DNA of 64,000 nucleotides. Source: Ruminococcus sp. AF41-9 (GTDB taxonomy: Bacteria > Bacillota > Clostridia > Lachnospirales > Lachnospiraceae). Of the stretch, positions 17,174-25,322 are shown one piece after another. Where the stretch lies: NCBI RefSeq assembly GCF_003477525.1, contig NZ_QUDO01000016.1:1-64000 (forward strand), given 5' to 3'. How positions within the stretch are numbered: position 1 is the stretch's first letter; the number at the start of each line of letters is the position of its first letter. A program made the position numbers and the translations under genes. The notes beneath the pieces were generated by a model that saw nothing but the letters and a program-made list of their open reading frames with translations, did no database searches and was not told the DNA's origin.

Positions 17174-19441
17174 ATGCAAAAGGCAAGGAATTACCGAAAC
17201 TTAATATTGGGTTGCTGTATGACTGGTATAGCGATGCTTCTTGCATTCTTTTTTCTGTATCATACTTATATCCAGGATATTATCTATGAAGAACGATTAA
17301 ACCAGATGGAAGAGATTACCCGTCAAATGTTTCAAAATCTGGAGGATGTGATCGATTCCCACTGGAACCGGGTAACAGAAGAATGTAATTATCTGAGAGA
17401 TGCAAACGTGCAGACTACAGATGAACTCTGCAGACATATGAAAAAGAAATATGAATTATCAGTATATGCCATGCAGAGGATTACGTTGATGGCAGTGGAT
17501 TCAGAAGGCGGATATTATACAGAATCCGGAAACAGGGGACTTTTTCGGGATTTGGATTACTTTGAAGAAAGTCCTGAAAAGATCAGTTTTGTTTTTGATT
17601 CTATGACAGATAACCAGTCAAAGATGGTATTTCTGGATCGTCTGCCGGAACCAATACATCTTCAGAATGGAGAAAAGAAAACTACAATTCTATATTTTGG
17701 AATTGTTCAGGATATGGAACAGTTGAATCCTTATTTTGAATGCGATGCATATAATGGGAACAACAGTGTGTATGTACTGGATGATAATGGATTTAAACTG
17801 TTCAACAGCAATCAGGTGGAACTGATCAAGGGCCATAATGTATTTTCTGTTTTACAGAATATGAAGTATCTTCACAATTCTTCTTTTGAGAAAACAAAGG
17901 CGGAACTGGAAGAAAAAGGCTGCAGTTATTCTAATGCAGTTCTGGATGGAACAGAATATTTTTACGGATTAAAAAGAATGGAAAATGCCGAATGGACACT
18001 TATCTTTCTGGTTCCGGCAGAATATGTTGCTACGAATACATTAAAACTTGTCAATTTTGTTATGGTATTTATTGTTATCTTTACGGTTATCGTAGCTGTC
18101 TGTGTTATGCTGGGGATTTCCTTTGTCATGTACAGAAATCAGCAGGAAGCGATCCGTGTGGAACGGGAAAATAATGCCAAGCTGGAAACAGTGAATACAA
18201 AACTGCGTCAGGCAAAACAGGCGGCGGAGGATGCTTTTCAGGTGGCGCAGGAGGCGAACAGATCCAAGAGCAGTTTTCTTGCCAATATGTCTCACGATAT
18301 ACGAACCCCTATGAATGCGATCATTGGTATTACGTCCCTGATCAGACATGATGCCGGTGATAAAGGCAAGGTAATAGAGTATGCGGATAAAATTGATACT
18401 TCCTCACAGCATTTGTTGGGGATTATTAATGAGGTTCTGGATATGAGTAAGATTGAAGCAGGAAAAACTGTCTTCAAGTATTCTGATTTTTCTATTCTGG
18501 ATTTCATACAGGAGCTTGACACTATATTTCATTCTCAGATATCTGAAAAGAAGCAGACTCTTACAATTACAAAAGAAAACCTCCGGCATGAGTGGGTGAA
18601 CGGGGATCAGGTTCATCTGATGCAGATTTTCAGTAATCTGCTGTCTAATGCAATAAAATATACACAGGAAGGTGGAGAAATTCAGCTTCTGGCAGAGGAA
18701 TGTGAATCAAATTCATCTGTTTATGCAAAGTATCGTTTTTTAGTCTGTGATAATGGGATGGGAATGTCGGCAGATTTCAAGGACACGATTTTTGATGCGT
18801 TTACCCGCGCAGAAAATTCTCTGACAAATAAGATACAGGGAACCGGCCTTGGAATGGCAATCACCAAAAATCTGGTTGACTTGATGGGCGGAACCATTGA
18901 TGTAGAAAGTGAACCGGGACAGGGCAGCTGTTTTGAGGTTTTTATGGATCTGAAAATCGCAGAAGAAAGATCTGTTTCTCCGGCTTCACAGGCAGAAACA
19001 GATGAGCAGGATGGTAATATCCTGCTGGGAATGCGGTTCTTGTGTGCAGAGGATAATGAGATAAATGCAGAAATTCTGACGGAACTGTTAAAGATTGAGG
19101 GCGCAGAGTGTACGATCTGTGAAAATGGTAAAATGGTCCTGGAGACATTTGAGCAGTCTGTTCCTGGTGACTATGATATGATCCTGATGGATGTGCAGAT
19201 GCCTGTCATGAACGGCTATGAGGCAACAAAGGCAATCCGCAGAAGTTCCCATAAACTGGCAAAGACAATTCCGATCATTGCCATGACCGCCAATGCATTT
19301 TCGGAGGATATTCAGCATTCTCTGGCAGCCGGTATGAATGCCCATATTTCAAAACCGGTTGATATGAAAACGTTAGAAAAGACAATAAGAAGCATAAAAT
19401 CCGGCGGGGGGGGCACCGAACCGCAGGGCATTGCTCAGTAA
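17174..19441 (+). CDS. Membrane hybrid sensor histidine kinase
   Basis: The product has 755 residues. One transmembrane helix at about 9-29 and another at about 288-312 flank an extracytoplasmic, Cache-like sensor of roughly 260 residues. Then come a coiled coil, HisKA with the phosphorylated His374 (NMSHDIRTPMNAIIG), HATPase (CDNGMGMSADFKDTIF, then GTGLGMAITKNL) and a receiver with Asp673 (MILMDVQMPVMNGYEATKAIR). No output domain follows, so the signal must pass to a separate protein. GGAGGAG at 17163-17169 fixes the start. It is co-transcribed with the lipoprotein upstream. A tract of eight G at 19406-19413 near the 3' end makes the last 13 residues (GGGGTEPQGIAQ tail) prone to slippage. 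Confidence 0.9.
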   Translation: MQKARNYRNLILGCCMTGIAMLLAFFFLYHTYIQDIIYEERLNQMEEITRQMFQNLEDVIDSHWNRVTEECNYLRDANVQTTDELCRHMKKKYELSVYAMQRITLMAVDSEGGYYTESGNRGLFRDLDYFEESPEKISFVFDSMTDNQSKMVFLDRLPEPIHLQNGEKKTTILYFGIVQDMEQLNPYFECDAYNGNNSVYVLDDNGFKLFNSNQVELIKGHNVFSVLQNMKYLHNSSFEKTKAELEEKGCSYSNAVLDGTEYFYGLKRMENAEWTLIFLVPAEYVATNTLKLVNFVMVFIVIFTVIVAVCVMLGISFVMYRNQQEAIRVERENNAKLETVNTKLRQAKQAAEDAFQVAQEANRSKSSFLANMSHDIRTPMNAIIGITSLIRHDAGDKGKVIEYADKIDTSSQHLLGIINEVLDMSKIEAGKTVFKYSDFSILDFIQELDTIFHSQISEKKQTLTITKENLRHEWVNGDQVHLMQIFSNLLSNAIKYTQEGGEIQLLAEECESNSSVYAKYRFLVCDNGMGMSADFKDTIFDAFTRAENSLTNKIQGTGLGMAITKNLVDLMGGTIDVESEPGQGSCFEVFMDLKIAEERSVSPASQAETDEQDGNILLGMRFLCAEDNEINAEILTELLKIEGAECTICENGKMVLETFEQSVPGDYDMILMDVQMPVMNGYEATKAIRRSSHKLAKTIPIIAMTANAFSEDIQHSLAAGMNAHISKPVDMKTLEKTIRSIKSGGGGTEPQGIAQ

Positions 19442-19455
19442 CCATTAAATAATAA

Positions 19456-19638
19456 ACCCGTACTCTAAAGAATAATAAGAAAGCAAATATCCCAATCGTT
19501 GCCATGACCGCAAATGTATTTGAGGAAGATAAAGAGAAGTCATTTAAGGCAGGTATGCATGCACATATTACGAAACCAATTGATATAAAAACCATACTTG
19601 CTGTTTTGGATCAGGTGCTTGGAACATCAAATTCCTGA
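19456..19638 (+). pseudogene. Receiver-domain tail of a lost hybrid kinase
   Basis: The open stretch reads IPIVAMTANVFEEDKEKSFKAG, then HAHITKPIDIKTILAVLDQVL and a TGA. This is the last third of a response-regulator receiver domain with the conserved Thr and Lys, similar to but distinct from the end of the kinase just upstream. It has no start codon or upstream domain, so it is the scar of a deleted or recombined paralogue. Confidence 0.75.
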
Positions 19639-19682
19639 TAGCGATAGGTGGAAGCCTTTATTGTTAATAATAACTCAAAAAC

Positions 19683-19730
19683 TTGACTTTTAACAGACAC
19701 TAAGTTAAAAAGAAATAAACTGAGTTAAAA
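19683..19730 (+). promoter_or_regulatory. Operator-like GTTAAAA repeats at a promoter
   Basis: TTTTAAC (19688-19694) and GTTAAAA (19704-19710) form an inverted repeat with a 9-bp gap. A further GTTAAAA (19724-19730) lies 20 bp on, about two helix turns. The cluster overlaps TTGACT (19683-19688) and the start of the winged-helix gene at 19745, which suggests autoregulation. Confidence 0.45.
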
Positions 19731-19744
19731 GGAGAATGAGAAAT

Positions 19745-20548
19745 ATGCTCACAAGCGTATTCGGGATTTCTATAAAATATGAAGCATGGAATCAACAGGA
19801 TTCTTTGCCTGTTTATATTGCCGGAAGTTATGATTTTTACACAGCATATATTGGGAATAAACGTTGTATGATTCTTATTCCAATAGAAGAACTTGCAACA
19901 CTTCCGGCACTGAAAAAGCAAATCACAAAAATACAGCAGATAGATAATGTGCCAGTTGTATTTGGACTTGCAGCAATATCAAATTATCGGAGAAAAAGTC
20001 TTATAGAAAATAATATACCGTTTATTACTGACAAGCAGGTCTTTCTTCCCTTTATCGGAACAATGCTCACAGATGAGAAAGAGCCCCTAAAGCAAATTGA
20101 AAAATTTGTTTACTCTACACAGCAGTTATTTTTGTTTTACCTGTACAGTAAGAAAAAACGATTGTATATTTCAGAAGCTGGAAAAGTACTTCCATTTACA
20201 GCGATGACATTGACCAGAGCAGTAAGGCAGTTGGAAGCGACGGACTTGTTTTTGGTGGCAAAAGACGGTGTCAATAAGTTTATTGAGTCAAAATATAACC
20301 GATATGAATTGCTTGAAAAGTCAAAAGTATATTTGTCTACTCCTGTCCGCAGAACTGGATATATAGATAAGACACAAATTACAGAGAATATGGTTTTTGC
20401 AGGGGAAATAGCAGAGGATATGAAAAAATTCTTATCTGAAATAGCTGATGAAACGGTGGATTTCAAGTCCCTGGGCATAAGAGGAACAGATAAACAAAAA
20501 ATGACAGATCTGTTGTACCAGTGTTACGGTTTAAAAGAGAACACGTAA
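19745..20548 (+). CDS. Winged-helix protein of unknown function
   Basis: The product has about 267 residues. The N-terminal 130 residues form a mixed domain with nuclease- or sensor-like looks but no motif I recognise. Residues about 125-175 look like a MarR-type winged helix (ISEAGKVLPFTAMTLTRAVRQLEATDLF), and a basic C-terminal part follows. The ATG at 19745 is preferred over 19736 because AAAAGGAG ends at 19734. The AT content is higher than in its neighbours, and the gene sits between a kinase scar and a duplicated locus, so recent acquisition is plausible. A toxin-antitoxin or phage-defence regulator is possible but unsupported. Confidence 0.6.
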   Translation: MLTSVFGISIKYEAWNQQDSLPVYIAGSYDFYTAYIGNKRCMILIPIEELATLPALKKQITKIQQIDNVPVVFGLAAISNYRRKSLIENNIPFITDKQVFLPFIGTMLTDEKEPLKQIEKFVYSTQQLFLFYLYSKKKRLYISEAGKVLPFTAMTLTRAVRQLEATDLFLVAKDGVNKFIESKYNRYELLEKSKVYLSTPVRRTGYIDKTQITENMVFAGEIAEDMKKFLSEIADETVDFKSLGIRGTDKQKMTDLLYQCYGLKENT

Positions 20549-20639
20549 TAAACGAATTATGCGGTTTGATATTTACTACAATTTAGTGCACATCTATAAC
20601 TTCTATACCCATATCGGGTAATTTATCAGAAATAGGTTA

Positions 20640-20667
20640 CAAGAAAGTCCCCATCCACTGCTTATTG
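20640..20667 (-). repeat. Repeat B fragment at a duplication junction
   Basis: 28 bp match the reverse complement of the Repeat B segment GTGGGTGGGGACTTG with two mismatches. The fragment ends exactly where similarity to the tail of the merR gene at 7757 begins, so Repeat B sequence marks the breakpoint of the ybjQ duplication. Confidence 0.65.
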
Positions 20668-20682
20668 AAGGAGGAGAAGAGG

Positions 20683-21000
20683 ATGAAGCTTCTAAGTATT
20701 GAATATATTCCGGGTGTAGAGTTTGAGGCACTGGGAATTGTAAAGGGAACAGTTGTACAGACAAAAAATGTAGGAAAAGATTTCATGGCAGGGATGAAGA
20801 CTCTGGTAGGCGGAGAGATCACAGGCTATACGGAAATGCTCAATGAGGCAAGACAGATTGCCACCAAGCGTATGGTAGATGAAGCCAAAGAGATGAATGC
20901 GGATGCTGTGATCGGAGTAAAATACGGCTCCTCCCAGGTAATGTCAGGGGCTGCAGAAGTGATCGCATATGGAACTGCGGTGAAGTATAAACAGGATTAA
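20683..21000 (+). CDS. YbjQ/UPF0145 family protein, copy 2
   Basis: The 105-residue product differs from copy 1 (7777-8094) at only a few positions (for example KEMNADAVIG for KAMDADAIIG), while many third codon positions differ. This indicates an old duplication under purifying selection or import of an orthologue. The ribosome site GGAGGAG and preceding bases match the last part of the merR gene, but merR itself and its promoter are missing here. Function as for copy 1: unknown, YbjQ fold. Confidence 0.9.
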   Translation: MKLLSIEYIPGVEFEALGIVKGTVVQTKNVGKDFMAGMKTLVGGEITGYTEMLNEARQIATKRMVDEAKEMNADAVIGVKYGSSQVMSGAAEVIAYGTAVKYKQD

Positions 21001-21088
21001 AAATTAAGAACAAGAGCAGAGAACGCATAAAGAGATCTTAAGTAAAGCAGAAAATCCGTAATGAAGGTTGGGAAAGGAAATTCAACAT

Positions 21089-21322
21089 ATGAAGATTGAA
21101 GGAAATCAGAAGGAATTAGACGCAATGGCTGAGTTTCATAAAGGAAACCGCGCAGAGGGTCTGCGTCTGCAGGAGGAATTCGCGGCAGAATTTCGTGAAG
21201 AATACAAGGAGAAGGATCACTGTTCCTGTCAGAAGGCCTGTCGTTATCACGGAAACTGCAAGGAATGTGTGGCAATCCACAGAGCACACCAGGAGACAAC
21301 CAGCTCCGGATTGGCACAGTGA
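21089..21322 (+). pseudogene. Small Cys-rich protein, 3' end replaced
   Basis: The first 65 or so codons encode a small protein with AMAEFHKGNRAEGLRLQEEF and a Cys/His cluster CxCxxxCxxxHxxCxxC (CSCQKACRYHGNCKEC) that should bind a metal. Similar short proteins are common in Lachnospiraceae, function unknown. After AIHRAHQE the frame runs into sequence from the sseB-like gene, read in the wrong frame, and stops after a few codons. The C terminus is therefore artificial. Confidence 0.6.
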
Positions 21323-21540
21323 AAACCGGAGATGGCAAAGTCTGGTGGGCGGCATTTACCAGCTTTGAGGAAGAACTGAAAGGCGGCGGAAGCGTCCAAT
21401 CCACTTTTCTGACAGACATAGCTCAGCTTTTCAATTCAGCATTACAGGTAAATGAGATTGAGGGAATCATCCTCAACCCATGGAACCGCACGATCATGCT
21501 GGATAAGAACCTGATTAATATCATATTGGGAAATATGTGA
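21295..21540 (+). pseudogene. Truncated SseB-like gene
   Basis: From GDNQLRIGTVKTG to the stop this encodes about 80 residues nearly identical to residues 65-146 of the intact protein at 9215-9655, including EGIILNPWNRTIMLDKNLI. The first 65 codons are gone and the 5' end is fused to the Cys-rich gene in a different frame. It could only be made from an internal start such as the ATG at 21265. Confidence 0.8.
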
Positions 21541-21573
21541 AGCTATATAAAGAACTCTCATGTTCAGTTAAAT

Positions 21574-21654
21574 AAAAGTCCTCATTGTTTATCCTTTTTA
21601 CAATTTCTGCAAAGTTATGCGATAGTTAAAAATGGATAAATGATGGGGACTTTT
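21574..21654. terminator. Bidirectional terminator between convergent genes
   Basis: AAAAGTCC plus TCATTGTTTATCC at 21574-21594 pairs with GGATAAATGATGGGGACTTTT at 21634-21654. The stem of about 20 bp is flanked by A and T runs on both sides and serves both strands. Confidence 0.75.
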
Positions 21655-21658
21655 CTGC

Positions 21659-23026
21659 TTATCGAGAGTTTTCCATTTTATTTAATTCAGGCAATATTGT
21701 GATCAGCATGGTAATAAAACACAGAGAACCACCGATTACATTGGATACAGGCTCTGCCATAAACACGCCATCTGTGCCCATGTGTAATCCATAGGGCAGG
21801 AAATAAGTCAGCGGAACCACAATAAATACTTTACGAAGCAGGGAGAAAAAAATCGCCTGCTTTTTTTTATTTAATGATTTAAATACTGTCTGACCAATAT
21901 ACTGCAGATCCATAAAAATAAATGCTGCAAAGTAAAGCTTCAACGCAGGAACTGCATCCTTCAATAACAATTTGTCTGAACTGAAGATCCCTATTAGAAA
22001 TTCTGGCGCAATAAGGATGAGGGTCCACATAATTCCCGTATAAACCAGAACCATAATGATCAGAACAACACCTGCTTTCTTTACCCTGTCAGGTCGTCTG
22101 GCTCCGTAATTATAGCTGAGGACAGGAGAGGTTCCCTCATTGATCGCATGGATAGGCGTCTCTACCATCTGGCGAACACTGGATATAATAGTCATGACAG
22201 AGATATAAATATCGCCGCCTGTTACGGAGAGAACATTATTGCAGCAGATACTTACCAGGCTGTTGGTCAGCTGCATGATAAATCCGGCAGACCCCAGGCT
22301 GATAATATCTCTGGCGTGATTAGTGCACTGGGAAAGCTCATTTCCATGCAGCCATCTTACCTTTAATTCTGCTTTTCCATGAAGAAAACAAAATACAAGC
22401 AAGGCGGAGAGAATCTGAGAGATCACAGTAGCAATGGCTGCACCCTTAATCCCCATATCCAGAACAAAAATAAAAACCGGATCAAGAATAATATTTGCCA
22501 CTGCACCGACTGCCACTGACAGCATACCGATAATGGCATATCCCTGTGCATTGATAAATGGATTCATACCTGTTGCTATCATAGATGGCAGGGTTCCCAG
22601 CAGATAGATGATCAGATAGGGATAAGCATAACCAAGAGCATCTGTGGAGGCACCAAACAGAGTGAGCAAAGGTCTGGCAAAAAGAATTCCTATCATCATC
22701 AGGATTGCGGCACTTCCGCACAACATAGTAAATGCTGTATTCATGATCATATCAGCAGTTCTGGAATCTCCTTTCCCGCGGTTGATGGAAAAAATCGGGG
22801 CACCTCCCGATCCAAAGAGATTGCTGAAAGCTGTGATGATCATAATGATCGGAAAGCATAAGCCCACAGCACCCAGTGCTGTTGTACCCACATCCTGGAT
22901 TCTGGCAATATAGATACGGTCCACAATGTTGTATAAAAGATTTAAAATCTGAGCCACCAGCATGGGGAGCGCAGCACTTAATATATTGTTGGTTACAGTT
23001 CCGTTTTCAAAATCAATTCGTTTCAT
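21659..23026 (-). CDS. MATE family efflux transporter
   Basis: The 455-residue protein has twelve predicted transmembrane helices in two homologous halves, the usual size for this family. It starts KRIDFENGTVTNNILSAALPML and has LYNIVDRIYIARI in helix 2, typical of NorM/MepA-like multidrug and toxin exporters driven by Na+ or H+. The substrate is unknown. The minus-strand start has an AGGAAAA site. It is a single-gene unit convergent with the ybjQ/sseB locus. Confidence 0.9.
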   Translation of the reverse strand: MKRIDFENGTVTNNILSAALPMLVAQILNLLYNIVDRIYIARIQDVGTTALGAVGLCFPIIMIITAFSNLFGSGGAPIFSINRGKGDSRTADMIMNTAFTMLCGSAAILMMIGILFARPLLTLFGASTDALGYAYPYLIIYLLGTLPSMIATGMNPFINAQGYAIIGMLSVAVGAVANIILDPVFIFVLDMGIKGAAIATVISQILSALLVFCFLHGKAELKVRWLHGNELSQCTNHARDIISLGSAGFIMQLTNSLVSICCNNVLSVTGGDIYISVMTIISSVRQMVETPIHAINEGTSPVLSYNYGARRPDRVKKAGVVLIIMVLVYTGIMWTLILIAPEFLIGIFSSDKLLLKDAVPALKLYFAAFIFMDLQYIGQTVFKSLNKKKQAIFFSLLRKVFIVVPLTYFLPYGLHMGTDGVFMAEPVSNVIGGSLCFITMLITILPELNKMENSR

Positions 23027-23266
23027 TATAAATTTTCCTATGTAAATCGCTATTTTTCATGCTTATTGTTTATTGAATCCTAAGTTTTACCGTGCATATA
23101 AGTATATCATAAAGCAGACAGAAATTCACCCTGATACAGTGGTGTTGGAGCAAAATATTTTCGGAAATTGTCATAAGTCATGATACAGAGAATAAAAAAG
23201 CATTTTTTATCCATACTATTTTCATGTAACAAAATACAGTATTTCTTAAAAAGGAGACAACAGACT

Positions 23267-23725
23267 ATGATTTTAAAAGAAAAAGAGCGTAATGTGATCG
23301 AAGATCTTCAAACACAGGAAAAAAGCTGCATTGAAAAATATGGAAAATATGCACAGCAGGCAAAGGATCCGGAGCTGAGCAGCCTTTTCCGAAATATCCA
23401 GCAGGAAGAACAGAAGCATTATGAGTCTTTGTCAATGATCCTTTCCGGAAGCGTGCCGGAATGTAACTGCAATGACAGATCAGGCAGAGATTATCAGCCA
23501 AAAGCGGTCTATACAGCTATGAGTTCACCGGAAGATAAACAACACGATGCGTTTCTTGCAACAGACTGTATTGGTACAGAGAAGCTGGTGTCAGGGACAT
23601 ATAATGATGATGTGTTTGCATTTGAAGACAGCGGAGTGCGTAAGCTGCTGGCTGATATCCAAATAGAAGAACAGAATCATGCGGAGATGCTGTACAAGTA
23701 TAAAACCGTAAATGGTATGGCATAA
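23267..23725 (+). CDS. Ferritin-like CotF-type spore coat protein
   Basis: The product has 152 residues and two ferritin-like helical pairs, each with an ExxxH-type motif: QQEEQKHYESL near 46-56 and QIEEQNHAEMLYKYK near 134-148. This is the CotF/COG5577 pattern, found in Clostridia as spore coat or stress proteins. The start at 23267 is chosen for AAGGAG at 23251-23256; the frame is open upstream to 23180 without a ribosome site. It suggests a spore-former lineage, though family members also occur in poor sporulators. Confidence 0.75.
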   Translation: MILKEKERNVIEDLQTQEKSCIEKYGKYAQQAKDPELSSLFRNIQQEEQKHYESLSMILSGSVPECNCNDRSGRDYQPKAVYTAMSSPEDKQHDAFLATDCIGTEKLVSGTYNDDVFAFEDSGVRKLLADIQIEEQNHAEMLYKYKTVNGMA

Positions 23726-23738
23726 AAGTCAGAAAAAA

Positions 23739-23762
23739 CAGGCAGTCTGTGCAGGCTGCCTG
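23739..23762 (+). terminator. Hairpin after the CotF-like gene
   Basis: CAGGCAG (23739-23745) pairs with CTGCCTG (23756-23762). No T run follows, so it may stabilise the 3' end of the mRNA instead of terminating alone. Confidence 0.5.
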
Positions 23763-23768
23763 ATATAT

Positions 23769-23788
23769 AACTGGAACATGTTCCAGTT
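23769..23788. promoter_or_regulatory. Perfect 20-bp palindrome
   Basis: AACTGGAACATGTTCCAGTT is a perfect palindrome without a spacer, about 200 bp upstream of the lacI-type gene. A regulator operator or a second terminator arm is possible. It does not fit the 14-bp operator of the adjacent sugar regulon. Confidence 0.45.
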
Positions 23789-23994
23789 TGACGAAAGAAA
23801 GGGCTGCTTTTCGGCAACTTATTAATTGTAAGAACATATGCGCAGTGCTATACTTATCTTATCAAAATTTATTCCAGATTGCCTGCAGCAATGGGATTTT
23901 GGCATATGCATGTCAAAACACTTTGTAGGATAGGCATATGAACAGTAACTATTATGTGACTGTGAAAAGTAATAACAGAACAGGAAAAGTAAGT

Positions 23995-24990
23995 ATGGCG
24001 AGTATAAGAGATGTAGCGCGCAGAGCAGGCGTAGGGGTGGGAACCGTTTCCAGAGTTATAAACGGAAATGGGTATGTATCAGCGGATACAAAGAAGAAAA
24101 TTGAAAAAGCAATTGAAGAATTGGAGTATACACCAAATGAACTGGCGAGAAATCTGTTTCGTAATAAAACAGGAATTGTAGGAATACTGGTGCCGGATGT
24201 AGATCATCCGTTTTTTTCAAGTTATGTGAGACAGACAGAGGCAGCATTGTATGAACTGGGTTATAAGACTCTGATTTCAAGTACTATAGGAGTCAGCAAC
24301 AGAGAAGAAGAATTTCTGGATATGCTGGATCGAAATATGGTAGATGGCATTATTGTCGGCTCTCATACACTGAAGGGTGAGAAATACCTGAAAAGAAAAC
24401 ATACGATTATTTCTTTTGACAGGGATTTTGGACCGGAAATCCCGATGATCGGTTCAGACCATGTGACCGGCGGCAGACTGGCAGCGGAGGTTTTGATTCA
24501 GAATAAATGTAAAAAGGTATTAAATATATACGGTGTGTCACCAAATATCGTGGCAAATGACAAGCATACAGTACTGAAAAAGACTCTGAAAAAACAAGGA
24601 ATCGAAGTGGTAGATCTGATCCTGGAGTGGAACAGGTTTGGTCATGAGGATTACTGGGAAAGTGCCAGAAAAATAATGGAGAACTTTGACGGGATCGACG
24701 GTGTGTTTGGAACTGATCAGCCTGTGCTCAATATTATGCATCTGGCACTGAAAGCAGGGATAAAGATACCGGAAGAGTTAAAGATTGTAACGTATGATGG
24801 AATGGATATATCAAGACTTGTTTATCCGGAAGTTACCAGTATCCGGCAGAATGTAAAGATGCTTGCAGAGCTTAGTGCTAATTCGGTGGTTGATCTGATA
24901 GAAAACCGAAGACCAGTACCGAATAAGCAGATCATCCCCGTAGAATTGTATCAGGGACAGACAACTTATCCTGTAGATATGGTCATATAG
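23995..24990 (+). CDS. LacI family repressor of the fructan/sucrose genes
   Basis: The product has 331 residues. The N-terminal LacI helix-turn-helix (SIRDVARRAGVGVGTVSRVING) and hinge (YTPNELARNL) are followed by a type I periplasmic-binding-like ligand domain (VGILVPDVDHPFFSSYVRQTE). MASIRDVAR at 23995 is the usual family start; an in-frame ATG at 23938 has no ribosome site. It lies upstream of a GH32 gene and an ABC transporter that share a 14-bp palindromic operator, so it is their likely repressor, with a fructose-containing sugar or phosphate as inducer (inference). Confidence 0.85.
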   Translation: MASIRDVARRAGVGVGTVSRVINGNGYVSADTKKKIEKAIEELEYTPNELARNLFRNKTGIVGILVPDVDHPFFSSYVRQTEAALYELGYKTLISSTIGVSNREEEFLDMLDRNMVDGIIVGSHTLKGEKYLKRKHTIISFDRDFGPEIPMIGSDHVTGGRLAAEVLIQNKCKKVLNIYGVSPNIVANDKHTVLKKTLKKQGIEVVDLILEWNRFGHEDYWESARKIMENFDGIDGVFGTDQPVLNIMHLALKAGIKIPEELKIVTYDGMDISRLVYPEVTSIRQNVKMLAELSANSVVDLIENRRPVPNKQIIPVELYQGQTTYPVDMVI

Positions 24991-25020
24991 ACTATTATTT
25001 GACAATCCATGAGTTTTTAT

Positions 25021-25074
25021 AAAAAGAAGAGATTTGGTTATAAATAAAAATACACAAATATCTCTTCTTTTTTT
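25021..25074 (+). terminator. Terminator of the lacI-type gene
   Basis: AAAAAGAAGAGAT (25021-25033) pairs with ATCTCTTCTTTTT (25060-25072), a 13-bp perfect stem ending in T. Confidence 0.8.
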
Positions 25075-25103
25075 GGCTAATTTAGGGAAAAAGCAGTACT
25101 ATA

Positions 25104-25155
25104 TTGACAAAATCTAATTTGCATCATATACTTTATACAAATGGAACGGGTACCA
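25104..25155 (+). promoter_or_regulatory. GH32 promoter with downstream operator O1
   Basis: TTGACA (25104-25109) and TATACT (25127-25132) have a 17-bp spacer. The operator TGGAACGGGTACCA (25142-25155) begins about at the transcription start, a position where a bound LacI-type repressor blocks initiation. Confidence 0.85.
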
Positions 25156-25217
25156 CATATAAAGTATCAATAATTTGTGCTTTATTATGTTTCGGATAGT
25201 ATTTCATAATACATAAT

Positions 25218-25245
25218 AAGCCCTGCAGACAGGGGGGGGCTTTTT
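25218..25245 (+). terminator. Possible attenuator in the GH32 leader, with G8 tract
   Basis: AAGCCC pairs with GGGCTT, followed by TTTTT, within the transcribed leader between operators O1 and O2. The 3' arm contains eight G in a row (25232-25239), so stem length could change by slippage. Confidence 0.5.
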
Positions 25246-25258
25246 ATTTCAATGAATA

Positions 25259-25272
25259 TGGAACGGGTACCA
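25259..25272 (+). promoter_or_regulatory. Operator O2 upstream of GH32
   Basis: It is identical in 14 of 14 bases to O1 (TGGAACGGGTACCA) and lies 117 bp downstream of it, inside the leader. The pair could support DNA looping or a transcription roadblock. Confidence 0.75.
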
Positions 25273-25322
25273 CATCTATTATTTACGAGGAATGCTATAA
25301 ATATCAGAAAGGGGATTTACGT

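Noticed and set aside
23769..23788. LexA (SOS) box
   Set aside because: The GAAC and GTTC halves are 2 bp apart; Firmicute LexA boxes need 4 bp.
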